Assembly (NCBI GenBank): GCA_031270865.1
Contig: JAISWI010000098.1
Location: 1 to 54,952 of the forward strand
Reading direction: 5' to 3'
Source of the DNA: Oscillospiraceae bacterium
GTDB taxonomy: Bacteria > Bacillota > Clostridia > Christensenellales > Aristaeellaceae
Length of the DNA stretch: 54,952 nt
Position numbers and translations under genes: made by a program
Notes under the pieces: generated by a model
What the model was told of the DNA's origin: nothing
What the model saw: the letters and a program-made list of their open reading frames with translations, nothing else
The model's database searches: none
Part shown: positions 34,015 through 44,393 of the stretch, in pieces
How the letters are laid out: every line of letters begins with the position of its first letter
How positions within the stretch are numbered: position 1 is the first letter of the stretch

Positions 34015-36858
34015 TTAGCTTGCCTGGCTGGTTCGCGGGCTTAAGGCCTTACGCAGGAACTGGCCTGTATAGCTAGCCGGGATAGCGCATAGTTCCTCCG
34101 GAGCGCCCTCGGCCACGACACGCCCGCCGCCCGCGCCGCCTTCCGGACCTAAGTCGATGCAGTAATCCGCCGACTTAATCACATCAAGGTTATGTTCTAT
34201 CACCACAACCGTATTCCCCTGGTCGGTCAACCTCTGCAGCACATCGATCAACCGCGCTACATCCGCCGTATGCAACCCTGTCGTCGGCTCGTCCAGCACA
34301 TAGATCGTCCTCCCAGTCGCCCGCCTGCTCAACTCCGTCGCTAGCTTTACCCTTTGCGCCTCACCGCCTGACAGCGTCGTCGACGGCTGTCCCAGCTTAA
34401 TATACCCCAACCCTACATCGTCCAGCGTCCTTAACACCTGCTTAATGGCGTTATGGCGCTCGAAGAACCCCAGCGCGTCCTCCACCGTCATATCCAGCAC
34501 GTCGAATATATTCTTATCCCTATACTTAACCTCCAACGTTTCCCTATTATAACGTTTCCCCTTACAAACCTCACACGGCACATAAATATCCGGCAGGAAG
34601 TGCATCTCAATCTTCAAGATCCCATCCCCGCCGCACGCCTCGCATCTTCCGCCCTTCACGTTAAACGAGAACCTGTTCTCCCTATACCCTCTCGTCTTCG
34701 CCTCATTCGTCGCGGCGAACACCTTGCGTATCGCGTCGAACACCCCCGTATATGTCGCGGGGTTCGACCTAGGCGTCCTCCCTATCGGCGACTGGTCTAT
34801 CGCTATAATCTTATCCAACTGGCTCAGCCCATCTATCCCGTCATGCGCCCCGGGCCTTGCCTTTGACCTGTTCAGATCCCTTGACAGCGCCTTAAACAGT
34901 ATCTCGTTAACCAACGACGACTTACCGCTGCCCGACACACCCGTCACGCATACGAACACCCCTAACGGAATCCTCGCGTCGAACCCCGTCAAGTTATTGG
35001 CGCGCGCTCCCCTGATCACCAAACAACCGGAGGGCTTGCGCCTCCGTTCCGGCACGGGGATACCCATCCGCCCGCTCAAATACTGCCCGGTCAGCGAATT
35101 CGGGTTGCGCATAATCTCCTCGACCGAGCCTTGCGCGATGACCTGTCCCCCATGAACCCCCGCGCCTGGCCCTATATCAACGATGTAATCCGCCGCGAAC
35201 ATCGTCTCCTCGTCATGCTCCACCACGATCAGCGAGTTGCCCAGATTCCGCAGCCCTTTCAGCGCGGCCAGCAGCTTCTCGTTATCCCGCTGATGCAGCC
35301 CTATCGACGGTTCATCCAATATATACAGCACGCCCACCAGACTTGACCCAATCTGCGTCGCTAGCCTTATCCGCTGCGCCTCCCCGCCCGAAAGCGTGCC
35401 CGCCGCCCTTGACAGCGTCAGGTATGACAGCCCCACATTAACGAGGAAACCCAGCCGCTCCCTGATCTCCTTCAGGATCAACTCGGCTATCCTCGCGTGT
35501 TGAACGGACAGCCTCAGCCTCGCGAAGAACTCCCGCGCCTCGACTACCGAATCCTCCGACACATCCGCGATTGAGCGCCCGCCCACCGTCACGGCCAGTG
35601 TCTCGGGCTTGAGCCGCTTGCCTCCGCACTCCGGGCATGGCAGCTCGACCATAACCGCTTCCAGCACTTCCTTCACCGAATCCGATGAAGTCTCCTTATA
35701 CCGCCGTTCCAGGTTGTTGATGATGCCCTCGAACGGTGTTGAGTATGATCCGCCGCCGTGCTCGCGCTGGTAGTTGATCTTGATCTTCTCGCCGTTCGTG
35801 CCGTAGAGCAGCGCGTTTACCGCGGACTCGGGCAGGTCGCGTATGGGCGTATCCATCGAGAAACCATAATGTTTCGCTAACGATTCTATAAAAATAGACG
35901 ACCAGCTGTCCTCGCCGCGGGCGTTGTTCCATCCGGCTGCCGATATCGCGCCCTGGCGCAGGCTCAGCGAGCGGTCCTTGATCACGGCGTCCGGGTCGAT
36001 CCGGCGCAGAGTGCCCAGGCCCGCGCACGCCGGGCACGCTCCAAACGGGCTGTTGAATGAGAACATGCGCGGGGTCAGCTCCTCGATGCTGACGCCGCAG
36101 TCGGGGCACGCGTAGTTCTGCGAGTATAACGTCTCGCCGTGCTGGCCCGCGTCGACCAGCGCCAGCCCGCCGGACAGCCGCAGCGCGTTCTCCAGCGAGT
36201 CGGTAAGGCGCGACTGGACGCCGGGCTTGTTGACCAGCCGGTCCACCACGGCCTCTATGGTGTGGTTCTTCTGTTTATCCAGCGTCGGGGGTTCCTCGGT
36301 CGGGTACACCTCGCCGTCGACGCGTATCCTGGAATAACCGTCCTTGCGCAGGTCGTCCATCAGTTTGACATGCTCGCCCTTGCGCTTGCGCACCAGTGGC
36401 GCGTATATGGTCAGCCTCGCGCCCTCGGGCGCGGACGTAATCTGGTCGACCATCTGGTCCACCGACTGCTGCGCGATCTCGCGCCCGCACTTGGGGCAGT
36501 GCGGTATCCCTATACGCGCGTACAGCAACCTCAGGTAATCGTTGATCTCCGTGACGGTGCCGACCGTGGAGCGCGGGTTGCGGCTGGTCGTCTTCTGGTC
36601 GATCGATATGGCGGGCGATAGCCCCTCTATGCCGTCCACGTCGGGTTTCTCCATCTGGCCGAGGAACTGCCGCGCGTACGCCGACAGGGACTCGACATAC
36701 CGCCGCTGTCCCTCCGCGTAGATCGTATCGAACGCCAGCGACGACTTCCCGCTGCCAGACAGCCCGGTGAACACGACCAGCTTGTCGCGCGGTATCGTCA
36801 GGTTGATATTCTTAAGGTTGTGCTCGCGCGCTCCGCGCACGGTCAGGGCGTTTATCAT
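34015..36858 (-). CDS. uvrA: Excinuclease ABC subunit A
   Basis: 947 residues, normal length. UvrA is the damage-sensing ATPase of nucleotide excision repair. Two ABC ATPase modules are present (Walker [10 protein letters not shown] and GVSGSGKSS; signatures LSGGEAQR twice), along with zinc-binding Cys clusters (CPDCG…CPAC and CEACGGDG…CEVC). The ATG at 36858 lies one base after the uvrB stop, with GGAGG inside uvrB; the longer open frame is uvrB read out of frame. The 3' half uses AGG, GGG and ATA codons more than the 5' half. Confidence 0.97.
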   Translation of the reverse strand: MINALTVRGAREHNLKNINLTIPRDKLVVFTGLSGSGKSSLAFDTIYAEGQRRYVESLSAYARQFLGQMEKPDVDGIEGLSPAISIDQKTTSRNPRSTVGTVTEINDYLRLLYARIGIPHCPKCGREIAQQSVDQMVDQITSAPEGARLTIYAPLVRKRKGEHVKLMDDLRKDGYSRIRVDGEVYPTEEPPTLDKQKNHTIEAVVDRLVNKPGVQSRLTDSLENALRLSGGLALVDAGQHGETLYSQNYACPDCGVSIEELTPRMFSFNSPFGACPACAGLGTLRRIDPDAVIKDRSLSLRQGAISAAGWNNARGEDSWSSIFIESLAKHYGFSMDTPIRDLPESAVNALLYGTNGEKIKINYQREHGGGSYSTPFEGIINNLERRYKETSSDSVKEVLEAVMVELPCPECGGKRLKPETLAVTVGGRSIADVSEDSVVEAREFFARLRLSVQHARIAELILKEIRERLGFLVNVGLSYLTLSRAAGTLSGGEAQRIRLATQIGSSLVGVLYILDEPSIGLHQRDNEKLLAALKGLRNLGNSLIVVEHDEETMFAADYIVDIGPGAGVHGGQVIAQGSVEEIMRNPNSLTGQYLSGRMGIPVPERRRKPSGCLVIRGARANNLTGFDARIPLGVFVCVTGVSGSGKSSLVNEILFKALSRDLNRSKARPGAHDGIDGLSQLDKIIAIDQSPIGRTPRSNPATYTGVFDAIRKVFAATNEAKTRGYRENRFSFNVKGGRCEACGGDGILKIEMHFLPDIYVPCEVCKGKRYNRETLEVKYRDKNIFDVLDMTVEDALGFFERHNAIKQVLRTLDDVGLGYIKLGQPSTTLSGGEAQRVKLATELSRRATGRTIYVLDEPTTGLHTADVARLIDVLQRLTDQGNTVVVIEHNLDVIKSADYCIDLGPEGGAGGGRVVAEGAPEELCAIPASYTGQFLRKALSPRTSQAS

Positions 36859-36859
36859 C

Positions 36860-38905
36860 TTACCTCCGCTTGCGGGCCTTGTTAGCGTGTTTATTAAAAC
36901 GCTGCTGGGGCTTGACCGGCGCGGCGGCCGGGGACTGGCCGCGCAGCCGGAGCAGCTCGTCGCGCAGTTTGGCGGCCTTCTCGAAGTCCAGCTCGGCCGC
37001 CGCCATGAGCATCTGGTCCTCCAGTTTCGCGGCGAGCATGGCCCTCTCCTCCGGGTCCAGGTCGGCTGGCGCGGCGGCCTCGGCCTCGCTGGTGATCTCC
37101 AGCAGCGCCTTGACCGCCGTCTGGACGGATTCGGGGGTGACGCCGTTCGCTTCATTATACGCTTGCTGAAGGGCACGGCGGCGGTTCGTCTCGTTGACGG
37201 CCTTGGCCATGCTGTCGGTCAGCGTGTCGCCGTAGAGGATAACGCGGCCTTCCACGTTGCGGGCGGCGCGGCCGATCGTCTGGATAAGCGACGTCTCCGA
37301 GCGGAGGAATCCCTCCTTGTCCGCGTCCAATATAGCCACAAGCGCGACCTCCGGCAGGTCCAGACCCTCGCGAAGCAGGTTTATCCCGACCAGCACGTCG
37401 AACTCGCCCAGGCGCAGGTCGCGCAGTATCTTCGCGCGCTCCAGCGTCTCTATGTCGGAGTGGAGGTAGCGCACCCTAACGCGCGTTTCCTCGAAGTAAA
37501 CGGTCAAGCTCTCGGCCATGCGCTTGGTCAGCGTGGTGACCAACACGCGGAAGCCGCGCTCGGCGACCTGCCTCACCTCGCCCAGCAGGTCGTCGACCTG
37601 GCCCTTCGCGGGGCGCAGTATCACCTTCGGGTCGATCAATCCGGTCGGGCGGATGATCTGCTCGACGATGTTGCCCGCGCGTTCCGTCTCGTACAGCGCG
37701 GGCGTCGCGCTGACGTATATGGTCTGGCCGATCCGCTCCTCAAACTCCGCGAACCTTAGCGGCCTGTTGTCGAACGCGGACGGCAGGCGGAACCCATACT
37801 CCACCAGTTCCGACTTCCGCGCCCTGTCGCCGTTGAACATCGCGCGGACCTGCGGCACGGTCACGTGCGATTCATCTATAAACACCAGGAAATCTTTAGG
37901 AAAATAATCCAACAGCGTGAACGGCGCGTCGCCCGGCTTGCGCCCGTCGAAGTAGCGGGAGTAGTTCTCTATCCCGTTGCAGTAGCCGATCTCGCGCAGC
38001 ATCTCCAGGTCGTAATGGGCGCGCTGTTCCAGGCGCTGAGCTTCCAGCAGGCGGTTCTCGTCGCGGAACACGGTGACACGCGCGGCCAGGTCGCGCTCGA
38101 TCTCGCCCAGCGCGTCGTCGATCGACTCGCGGGAATTCGCGTAGTGCGAGTTTGGGAAGATCATCGCGTGCTGCAGCGTTCGAAGCGCCTTGCCCGTGGT
38201 CAGCTCGATCTCGCCGAGGCGGTCTATCTCCTCGCCGAAGAACTCGATCCGCAGCGCCTTCTCGCGCTCCGAGGCCGGTATCACCTCGATGGTATCGCCG
38301 CGAACCCGGAACGTGCCGCGCTCGAAGGCGATGTCGTTGCGCGTGAACTGTATCCCGACCAGCCGCCGCAGCAGCTCGTCCCGCCCGATCGCCATGCCCG
38401 GCCTTAGCGATAACGCCATGCCGTCGTATTCGGAAGGATCGCCCATCGAGTAGATGCACGACACGGACGAGACGATCACAACGTCGCGGCGCTCGCGCAA
38501 CGCGGCGGTCGCGCTGTGGCGGAGGCGCTCGATCTCCTCGTTGATCGACGCGTCCTTCTCAATATAGGTGTCGGAGGACGCGATGTACGCCTCCGGCTGG
38601 TAATAATCATAATAACTGACGAAGTATTCCACCGCGTTACGCGGGAAGAACGACTTAAACTCGGCGCACAGCTGCGCCGCGAGCGTCTTATTATGCGCGA
38701 TAACCAGCGCGGGACGCTGCGCCCGCGCTATCACGCTGGCCATCGTGAACGTCTTGCCCGACCCGGTCACGCCCAGCAGCACCTGGCCCTTCACGCCCTG
38801 CGCGAGGCCGTCGGTCAGCGAGTCGATGGCCCGCGGCTGGTCGCCGCGCGGCGAGTACGGCGCGACCAGCTGGAACATATTCCCCGCGCCCCCGTGTTGG
38901 ATCAT
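36860..38905 (-). CDS. uvrB: Excinuclease ABC subunit B
   Basis: 681 residues. UvrB verifies damage and recruits UvrC. Walker A GVTGSGKT, the beta-hairpin [10 protein letters not shown], helicase motifs FIDESH, SATPA and QTIGRAARN, and a C-terminal UVR domain (residues about 620–665, [12 protein letters not shown]) are all present. Start at 38905 with GAAGGGGG upstream; an internal ATG nine codons later is an alternative. It is the first gene of the uvrB–uvrA operon. I saw no LexA-type box near its promoter. Confidence 0.96.
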   Translation of the reverse strand: MIQHGGAGNMFQLVAPYSPRGDQPRAIDSLTDGLAQGVKGQVLLGVTGSGKTFTMASVIARAQRPALVIAHNKTLAAQLCAEFKSFFPRNAVEYFVSYYDYYQPEAYIASSDTYIEKDASINEEIERLRHSATAALRERRDVVIVSSVSCIYSMGDPSEYDGMALSLRPGMAIGRDELLRRLVGIQFTRNDIAFERGTFRVRGDTIEVIPASEREKALRIEFFGEEIDRLGEIELTTGKALRTLQHAMIFPNSHYANSRESIDDALGEIERDLAARVTVFRDENRLLEAQRLEQRAHYDLEMLREIGYCNGIENYSRYFDGRKPGDAPFTLLDYFPKDFLVFIDESHVTVPQVRAMFNGDRARKSELVEYGFRLPSAFDNRPLRFAEFEERIGQTIYVSATPALYETERAGNIVEQIIRPTGLIDPKVILRPAKGQVDDLLGEVRQVAERGFRVLVTTLTKRMAESLTVYFEETRVRVRYLHSDIETLERAKILRDLRLGEFDVLVGINLLREGLDLPEVALVAILDADKEGFLRSETSLIQTIGRAARNVEGRVILYGDTLTDSMAKAVNETNRRRALQQAYNEANGVTPESVQTAVKALLEITSEAEAAAPADLDPEERAMLAAKLEDQMLMAAAELDFEKAAKLRDELLRLRGQSPAAAPVKPQQRFNKHANKARKRR

Positions 38906-39006
38906 CGCGCCGCCCCCTTCACATCAAAATCCGCGCGAACCGCCGCTAGTCTGGTTGACTATACGGGCGCGGGCTGCCCCGCGTCCTGTATTCACGCGTA
39001 TATCTG

Positions 39007-39035
39007 ATTATACCACGCATGGCCCGGGCTGGCAA
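39007..39035 (-). promoter_or_regulatory. Promoter of uvrB–uvrA
   Basis: TTGCCA (39035–39030), 17 bases, perfect TATAAT (39012–39007) on the minus strand, about 100 bases before uvrB. Confidence 0.78.
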
Positions 39036-39106
39036 TCGAAACGGGCCAAATGAGAAGTTGAAGTAGATTAGCTTCCTTTTTGTGGGAACATGACAGGCGA
39101 AGCGGC

Positions 39107-39152
39107 GGGCCGCGCCGACCTTTCCCAGCGCGTGGGAAGATCGGCGCGGCCC
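39107..39152 (-). terminator. Long hairpin after the corrinoid-protein gene
   Basis: A perfect 12-bp outer stem (39107–39118 with 39141–39152) continues into a nearly complete inner stem (CTTTCCCA with TGGGAAGA). It begins about 13 bases after the gene's stop on the minus strand. No T-run follows, so it may terminate transcription weakly or protect the mRNA end. Confidence 0.65.
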
Positions 39153-39165
39153 TTAGTTTACGCGG

Positions 39166-39801
39166 TCAGGCCGTCACGTACTCCAGCGCTTTATCGGCGG
39201 CGGAGGCCGCGTCCGGCGCGTACGCGTCCGCGCCTATCGCGTCGCAGAAACCCTGTGTTATCGGCGCCCCGCCGACCAGTATCTTCACCTTGTCGCGGAC
39301 GCCAGCCCGCTCCAGCGCCTCGACCACGCTCTTCATCTCGCCCATCGTCGTGGTCAGCAGAGCGCTGCAGCACACCAGCCGCGCCCCCTGCTCGTTGACC
39401 GCCTCGACGAACTTCTCAGGGCTTACGTCCACGCCCAGGTCTATGACCTCCAGGCCCTTGCCCTCCAGCATCAGCTTGACCAGGTTCTTGCCGATGTCGT
39501 GGAGATCGCCCTTGACCGTGCCGATGACCGCCTTGCCCTTGGCCGTTACGCCTTCCTCCTGGAGCTTCTCTTTGAGAAGCGCGGTGCCCGCGTTCATCGC
39601 CCGCGCCGCGACCAGCACCTCGGGCACGAACACCTCGTTATTCTTGAACTTCTCGCCGATGACGCTCATCCCGGCGAGCAGCCCGTCCTCCAGGATCGAC
39701 TTGGGGCTTTCGCCCTGCGAGAGCGCCAGCGCGACCAGTTCCTTAACCTTGGGCATGCGCCCGCGCTGCAGCGCCTGGCTGATATCCTGTAATATTCCCA
39801 T
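39166..39801 (-). CDS. Corrinoid (B12-binding) methyltransferase protein
   Basis: 211 residues. An N-terminal four-helix cap (about 1–88) is followed by a cobalamin-binding Rossmann domain with the axial-ligand motif DLHDIGKN (His101), plus GGAPIT near the C-terminus. It resembles the MtaC/MtbC/MttC-type corrinoid proteins that carry methyl groups between a substrate-specific methyltransferase and an acceptor. No methyltransferase or reactivase gene lies nearby, so its substrate is unknown. The ATG has GGGAGGA upstream, right after an inverted repeat. Confidence 0.9.
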   Translation of the reverse strand: MGILQDISQALQRGRMPKVKELVALALSQGESPKSILEDGLLAGMSVIGEKFKNNEVFVPEVLVAARAMNAGTALLKEKLQEEGVTAKGKAVIGTVKGDLHDIGKNLVKLMLEGKGLEVIDLGVDVSPEKFVEAVNEQGARLVCCSALLTTTMGEMKSVVEALERAGVRDKVKILVGGAPITQGFCDAIGADAYAPDAASAADKALEYVTA

Positions 39802-39815
39802 ATGGATTGTCCTCC

Positions 39816-39848
39816 CGTCTTAATACCAGTATTCGCGGAATTAAGACG
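39816..39848 (-). promoter_or_regulatory. Inverted repeat in the corrinoid-protein leader
   Basis: CGTCTTAAT (39816–39824) and ATTAAGACG (39840–39848) form a perfect 9-base inverted repeat directly after the -10 box and before the ribosome site. It could be a repressor operator or an mRNA hairpin; it is too short for a known cobalamin riboswitch. Confidence 0.6.
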
Positions 39849-39878
39849 ATTATACCAAACACGCCGCGCCGCCGTCAA
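39849..39878 (-). promoter_or_regulatory. Promoter of the corrinoid-protein gene
   Basis: TTGACG (39878–39873), 18 bases, perfect TATAAT (39854–39849) on the minus strand. It sits back to back with the MATE promoter. Confidence 0.78.
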
Positions 39879-39882
39879 TGTA

Positions 39883-39911
39883 TTGCGCTGGCGCCCGCCA
39901 GAGCGTATAAT
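39883..39911 (+). promoter_or_regulatory. Promoter of the MATE–tgt genes
   Basis: TTGCGC (39883–39888), 17 bases, perfect TATAAT (39906–39911), 24 bases before the MATE start codon. Confidence 0.75.
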
Positions 39912-39934
39912 GCGCTGGGAGGCGATCGCCTTAC

Positions 39935-41284
39935 ATGGTTCGCGATAAATCGTTCTATAAGACGTTGGTTCGGCTGGCCGCGCCCGCCGCGCTGCAGGGA
40001 TTCATATCGCTGCTGGTGAACCAGGCCGATACGGTGATGGTATCCAGCCTTGGCGACGCGGCGCTGGCCGGGGTCGCGCAGTCCAACAGCGCGACCGCGT
40101 TCTTCACGGCGGCGGTCAGCGGCATGGCCAGCGGCTCGTCGGTGCTGGTCGCGCAGTACTGGGGGCGCAAGGATAACGAGCGCATCCGCCGGATATTCGC
40201 GATGGTCGCCATGCTGTGCGCCGGAATAGCGCTCGCGGCGGTCGGGGCGATCCAGGCGTGGCCGCGCTGGTTGCTCGGGCGGTTTACCGATAATCCGGGC
40301 GTGCTGGACGCGGGGCTGCCTTATTTCCGGATTGTCGCGGCGTCATACCTGCCCTTCGCGCTGTCCACCGCGCTTATCGTGATGCTGCGAAGCGTCGAGG
40401 CGGTGAACGTCACGCTCTACACGACGGCCGCCGCGCTCGTGACCAACGTCGGGCTTAACTACGTCCTGATATTCGGCAAGCTGGGCATGCCCGCGCTGGG
40501 CGTGACCGGAGCGGCGCTGGCGACCGTGATATCCCGCTTCATAGAGCTGGGGATCGTCTGGTGGTACCTGTTCCATAAACAGAGGCGCCTCCAGATCAAA
40601 CCTTCGGACCTCACGCGGGGCGACGCGCTGCTCTGGCGCGACTATGTGAAGTTCGGGATGCCCGTCGGCCTGGGCGACTTGCAATGGGCGCTGGTAGGCG
40701 TGGGCAAGGCCGCGATAATCGGCCGCCTGGGTTCAACGATGATCGTGGCCAACACGGTTACTACCGGGCTGATGGAGCTGGGGCGCGTGTTCTCGTCGAG
40801 CCTGACTATCGGCGCGTGCGTGATGATCGGCATGACCGTCGGCCAGAAGGATTACAGGAAGACGCGCGAATATTCCAATACCATACAGGTATTGTTCGTA
40901 TTCGTCGGCTGCGTCATGGCGCTGATGGTATACCTGCTTCGCGGGCCGTACGCCTCGCTCTACGGCAATATCTCGGATGAGGCGCGGCGGCTGGCCAATA
41001 CGCTGATCTCCATCGGCGCTCTTACGCTCATCGGCACGACATACCACGCCTCATGCTTCATCGGGATAAACCGGGGCGCGGGCGACAGCAGGTTCGTATT
41101 CGTTGTGGACATGATCTGCGGCTGGCTGGTCGTGCTGCCGCTGTCCGCGCTGGCGGCGTTCGTCTGGCGCTGGCCGCTGCCGATGGTGTTCCTGTGTATT
41201 TACATCGATCAATGCTTCAAGTGGCTGATAGCGTTCATCAGGCTGCGCGGGAACAAGTGGATCCGCAACGTCACAAGGGAGTAG
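39935..41284 (+). CDS. MATE family efflux transporter
   Basis: 449 residues with about twelve membrane helices arranged as two halves, as usual in the MATE family of sodium- or proton-driven drug/metabolite exporters. The first helix region ([30 protein letters not shown]) is characteristic. The ligand is not predictable. The ATG follows GGGAGG. It ends one base before tgt, so the two are probably cotranscribed, and is divergent from the corrinoid-protein gene. Confidence 0.92.
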   Translation: MVRDKSFYKTLVRLAAPAALQGFISLLVNQADTVMVSSLGDAALAGVAQSNSATAFFTAAVSGMASGSSVLVAQYWGRKDNERIRRIFAMVAMLCAGIALAAVGAIQAWPRWLLGRFTDNPGVLDAGLPYFRIVAASYLPFALSTALIVMLRSVEAVNVTLYTTAAALVTNVGLNYVLIFGKLGMPALGVTGAALATVISRFIELGIVWWYLFHKQRRLQIKPSDLTRGDALLWRDYVKFGMPVGLGDLQWALVGVGKAAIIGRLGSTMIVANTVTTGLMELGRVFSSSLTIGACVMIGMTVGQKDYRKTREYSNTIQVLFVFVGCVMALMVYLLRGPYASLYGNISDEARRLANTLISIGALTLIGTTYHASCFIGINRGAGDSRFVFVVDMICGWLVVLPLSALAAFVWRWPLPMVFLCIYIDQCFKWLIAFIRLRGNKWIRNVTRE

Positions 41285-41285
41285 C

Positions 41286-42413
41286 ATGTCGTCCCAATTT
41301 ATGTTCATACTAGACAAAACCGCGGGGGACTCGCGGGCCAGGCGCGGCCGGCTGATCACGCCGCGTGGCGTCGTCGAGACGCCGGCCTATATGCCCGTAG
41401 GCACCCAGGCCGCTGTGAAGGCCATGCGCCCCGACGACCTAAAGGCCATCGGCGCTCAGATCATCCTCAACAACACCTACCACCTTCGCCTGCGTCCCGG
41501 CGAGGATATCGTGCGCGAGGCTGGCGGGGCGCACCGGTTCATGGGGTGGGATAGGCCCATACTGACCGACAGCGGCGGGTTCCAGGTGTTCTCGCTCTCG
41601 AAGATACGCAAGGTTACGGAAGACGGCGTGGAGTTTCGCTCGCACATCGACGGGTCCAGGCGGTTCATGTCGCCGGAGGATTCCATCGCGGTCCAGGACG
41701 CGCTGGGCAGCGACATCGCCATGGCGTTCGACGAGTGCGTGGCCTATCCATGCGACGAGGCCCAGGCCGCCGCCGCCGCCGAGCGCACATACCGCTGGGC
41801 GCGGCGGTGCAAATCCGCCCACAAGCGCGGCGATCAGGCGCTGTTCGGCATCGCGCAGGGCGCGTTTTACGAGAAGACGCGGCGGGAGTCCGCGCGGCAG
41901 CTGGCCGATCTGGACTTCCCCGGCTACGGCATCGGCGGCCTGAGCGTGGGCGAGCCTAAGCCCTGCATGTACGATATGCTGGAGACCGTGACCGACGAGC
42001 TTCCGAAGGACAAACCCCGATACCTGATGGGCGTCGGCTCGCCCGACTGCCTGATAGAGGGGACGAGGCGCGGGGTTGACATGTTCGACTGCGTGCTGGC
42101 CACAAGGATCGCCCGCAACGGCACGGTCTTCAGCCGCGACGGTCGGCTGAACCTGCGCAACGCGGCGTTTGCCCGCGACTTCAACCCCATCGACGCCGAC
42201 TGCGACTGCCCGACATGCCGGGACTTCAGCCGCGCTTACCTGAGGCACCTGTTCATATCCGGCGAGATGCTGGGCGCGATGCTGGCCAGCGCTCACAACC
42301 TGCGCTTCCTCCTGCGGATGATGGAGGAGATGCGCTCCGCGATCGAGAACGACACGCTGGGCGAATACCGTCGGCGGTTCCTTGACAGGTACGACCTGAC
42401 CAAACGTTTTTAA
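41286..42413 (+). CDS. tgt: Queuine / preQ1 tRNA-guanine transglycosylase
   Basis: 375 residues. Tgt exchanges guanine-34 for preQ1 in GUN-anticodon tRNAs. Visible features are the active-site [10 protein letters not shown] segment, the GGLSVGEP loop, catalytic Asp in [12 protein letters not shown], and the zinc site CDCPTC with a downstream His. GGGAG near the end of the MATE gene serves as ribosome site. No queuosine-synthesis genes (queC–F) or queA are in the window. Confidence 0.97.
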   Translation: MSSQFMFILDKTAGDSRARRGRLITPRGVVETPAYMPVGTQAAVKAMRPDDLKAIGAQIILNNTYHLRLRPGEDIVREAGGAHRFMGWDRPILTDSGGFQVFSLSKIRKVTEDGVEFRSHIDGSRRFMSPEDSIAVQDALGSDIAMAFDECVAYPCDEAQAAAAAERTYRWARRCKSAHKRGDQALFGIAQGAFYEKTRRESARQLADLDFPGYGIGGLSVGEPKPCMYDMLETVTDELPKDKPRYLMGVGSPDCLIEGTRRGVDMFDCVLATRIARNGTVFSRDGRLNLRNAAFARDFNPIDADCDCPTCRDFSRAYLRHLFISGEMLGAMLASAHNLRFLLRMMEEMRSAIENDTLGEYRRRFLDRYDLTKRF

Positions 42414-42424
42414 CGCGCTGGCAG

Positions 42425-42465
42425 GTTTTCCTAACCATTGATCGTTGTATACGCGGAAGGAAAAC
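42425..42465. promoter_or_regulatory. Inverted repeat upstream of the SIMPL-domain gene
   Basis: GTTTTCCT (42425–42432) and AGGAAAAC (42458–42465) pair perfectly across a 25-base AT-rich spacer in the gap after tgt. It may be a weak tgt terminator or an operator. Confidence 0.35.
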
Positions 42466-42488
42466 TAATTAGCATGGAGGATATAACG

Positions 42489-43199
42489 ATGCGCAACATC
42501 GGCCGGTCCATCATAATTATACTGGCCCTTACGCTGGCGGCGGCGTTCCCCGCGCTGGCCGAGGACTCGCGCCTGTCGGTCAACGGCACGTCCATAGTCT
42601 CGCTGGAACCCGACTACGCGAAGATTACGGCGGGCTACGCGGCGGAGAACAAGGACATCCGCGTCGCCCGCGACGAGACCGCCATCAAGATGGACGGGAT
42701 CATCGCCTCGCTGCGGACATTGGGCATAGAGGATAAGGACGTCGTAACATCCAGTTTCAGCGTGGATTCCGTGTATGATTATACCAAAAACTACGCCGTC
42801 GTAGTGGGTTACCGCGTGAACAGCTCCGTCACCATCACGGTACGCGACATCGATCAGGTCGCCTCGGTGATCAACGCGGTGTTCGAGGCCGGGTCAAACC
42901 AGAGCTACGGCCTGGAGTTCCGCAGTTCCAAGGAGGGCGAGGTCTACCGCGAGGCGCTCAAGGACGCGATCAAGGCCGCGGCGGAGAAGGCGCGGCTGAT
43001 GGCCGACGCCGCTGGCGTAACGCTGGGCAAACTGGTCAGCATGGGCGAATCGCTCAACGCTTACGCCCCGTCCCCCATATACGCCAACGCCCGCGCGGAG
43101 ATGGATTCCATAGAGGCCAAGGGCCTGGGAAACTCGGTGATGGCGGGCATGCTGGAGATATCGGCGAACGTGTCGCTGACATACGAGTTGGGGGAATAA
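42489..43199 (+). CDS. Secreted SIMPL-domain (DUF541) protein
   Basis: 236 residues. A signal peptide (residues 1–24, ending PALA) precedes a SIMPL/DUF541 domain spanning the rest, including LSVNGTSIVSLEPDYAKI and EALKDAIKAAAEKARLMADAAG. Family members are extracytoplasmic and of uncertain function. The ATG at 42489 was chosen over an upstream start at 42438 because GGAGG precedes it and the signal peptide then begins correctly. It is followed after one base by the cyclophilin gene. Confidence 0.88.
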   Translation: MRNIGRSIIIILALTLAAAFPALAEDSRLSVNGTSIVSLEPDYAKITAGYAAENKDIRVARDETAIKMDGIIASLRTLGIEDKDVVTSSFSVDSVYDYTKNYAVVVGYRVNSSVTITVRDIDQVASVINAVFEAGSNQSYGLEFRSSKEGEVYREALKDAIKAAAEKARLMADAAGVTLGKLVSMGESLNAYAPSPIYANARAEMDSIEAKGLGNSVMAGMLEISANVSLTYELGE

Positions 43200-43200
43200 C

Positions 43201-43863
43201 ATGGACCGGCTTGGCAAACTGACTCATAACAGGAGGAACCGCCGAATATTATTGCTTGCGCTCGTCCTTGTAATCGCGGGCGGGGCGGTAGGAATCTATA
43301 CGGCGGCGCGCGCGCAGAAGAAGGAGGAACCCAGCATGGCGGATACCCAAAGGCCCACATTCGTAATCCAGATGGCGGACGGCGGCATCATGTCGGGCGA
43401 GTTGTACCCCGAGACCGCGCCGATCAGCGTCGGCAGCTTCATCGAGCTGGCCAACAGCGGTTTTTACGACGGGACGATATTCCATAGGGTGATACCGGGG
43501 TTTGTGATACAGGGCGGCGACCCGACGGGCACGGGCACGGGCGGGCCGGGTTACCGAATCAAGGGCGAATTCAACAACAACGGCGTACAGAATCCGTTGA
43601 AACACACCTACGGGATGCTCTCGATGGCCCGCAGCCAGGCCAACGACTCGGCAGGCTCGCAGTTCTTCGTGATGGTCGGGGACTCGCCGCACCTGGACGG
43701 GGCGTACGCGGCGTTCGGCAAGGTGCTCGAAGGCATGGACGCGGCGGACAGGATCGTTAGCGTCAAGACCGGCGCGGGCGACAAGCCCCTCCAGCCGCAG
43801 ACCATCCAGTCCATCCGCGTTGAGACGTACGGGCAGGAGTACCCGTTCCAGAAGCTGCGGTAA
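43201..43863 (+). CDS. Membrane-anchored cyclophilin-type peptidyl-prolyl isomerase
   Basis: 220 residues. One N-terminal membrane helix (about 16–36) holds the protein to the outer face of the membrane. The cyclophilin domain (about 50–215) has the catalytic FHRVIPGFVIQGGDP with the key Arg, GMLSMAR and SQFFV. It is likely a folding helper for exported proteins. It begins one base after the SIMPL gene. Confidence 0.93.
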   Translation: MDRLGKLTHNRRNRRILLLALVLVIAGGAVGIYTAARAQKKEEPSMADTQRPTFVIQMADGGIMSGELYPETAPISVGSFIELANSGFYDGTIFHRVIPGFVIQGGDPTGTGTGGPGYRIKGEFNNNGVQNPLKHTYGMLSMARSQANDSAGSQFFVMVGDSPHLDGAYAAFGKVLEGMDAADRIVSVKTGAGDKPLQPQTIQSIRVETYGQEYPFQKLR

Positions 43864-43897
43864 CCGGAACGCCATCTGCAAAAGGGGATGCGGTAGG

Positions 43898-44155
43898 TTG
43901 GAAAAGACCAAGACGGCTGTGCGGATTGCGGGGCATGAGTACACGATCGTCAGCACTGACGCGCCGGAGCATATCCAGCGCGTCGCGGCGTATGTGGACA
44001 GGCGCATGTCCGACCTTGCGATCGCCTCGCGCATGGCGCCTAACGTGGTAAGCGTCCTGACCGCCATGAACCTAGCGGACGACCTGCTCAAGGCGCAGGA
44101 TGAGAACGTCCGGCTGCGCCAACAGCTGCTGATGAACACCCAGCGCGCGGGCTGA
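43898..44155 (+). CDS. zapA: Cell division protein ZapA
   Basis: 85 residues from a TTG start. The ZapA fold is clear: VRIAGHEYTIVSTDAPEHIQRVAAYVD, then a C-terminal coiled coil (NLADDLLKAQDENVRLRQQLL). ZapA stabilises FtsZ filaments at midcell. The TTG was chosen because the open frame upstream lacks a family-like sequence; an AAGGGG lies about 12 bases before it. zapA next to a U32 peptidase and mutS2 is a common Firmicutes arrangement. Confidence 0.88.
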   Translation: MEKTKTAVRIAGHEYTIVSTDAPEHIQRVAAYVDRRMSDLAIASRMAPNVVSVLTAMNLADDLLKAQDENVRLRQQLLMNTQRAG

Positions 44156-44165
44156 CCATGCCGGT

Positions 44166-44393
44166 TTGGTAAGTATGGTTGGTGTGGTTGGTTTAGTTAG
44201 TATGGCTGTGGCTGGTTTAGTTAGTTTGGCTATGGCCGGTTTAGCTAGTATGGCTATGGCCGGTTTAGCTAGTTTGGCTATAGCCGGTTTAGCTAGTATG
44301 GCTATGGCTAGTTTAGTTAGTATGGCTATGGTTGGTTTGGTTAGTATGCCTATGGCTGGTTTGGCTAGTATGGCTATAGCTGGTTTGGCGTGA
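44166..44393 (+). CDS. Possible small repetitive ORF made of a 24-bp array
   Basis: The array between zapA and the U32 peptidase is open over its whole length in this frame (75 codons from TTG, or 72 from the ATG at 44175). It would encode hydrophobic octads such as GLASMAMA. Its TGA overlaps the GTG of the U32 peptidase (GTGA). No ribosome site precedes it. It may be a translated leader giving coupling, or a chance open frame produced by a repeat whose length is a multiple of three. Confidence 0.3.
   Translation: MVSMVGVVGLVSMAVAGLVSLAMAGLASMAMAGLASLAIAGLASMAMASLVSMAMVGLVSMPMAGLASMAIAGLA
44190..44390 (+). repeat. 24-bp tandem repeat array, 8 copies plus a partial
   Basis: Eight 24-base units beginning at 44190 (type GGTTTAGCTAGTATGGCTAT plus four bases), then a 9-base partial unit that contains the first base of the U32 peptidase start codon. 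Unit variation is mostly at single positions (A/T, T/C). Both strands are open in one frame because 24 is divisible by three. Confidence 0.9.

Noticed and set aside
36859..37176. N-terminal extension of the uvrA frame
   Set aside because: It is the end of uvrB read in another frame; the ATG at 36858 with GGAGG fits UvrA.
38900..39040. SOS box for uvrB
   Set aside because: GAAC and GTTC-like pieces occur but not with the four-base spacing of the Firmicutes LexA site.
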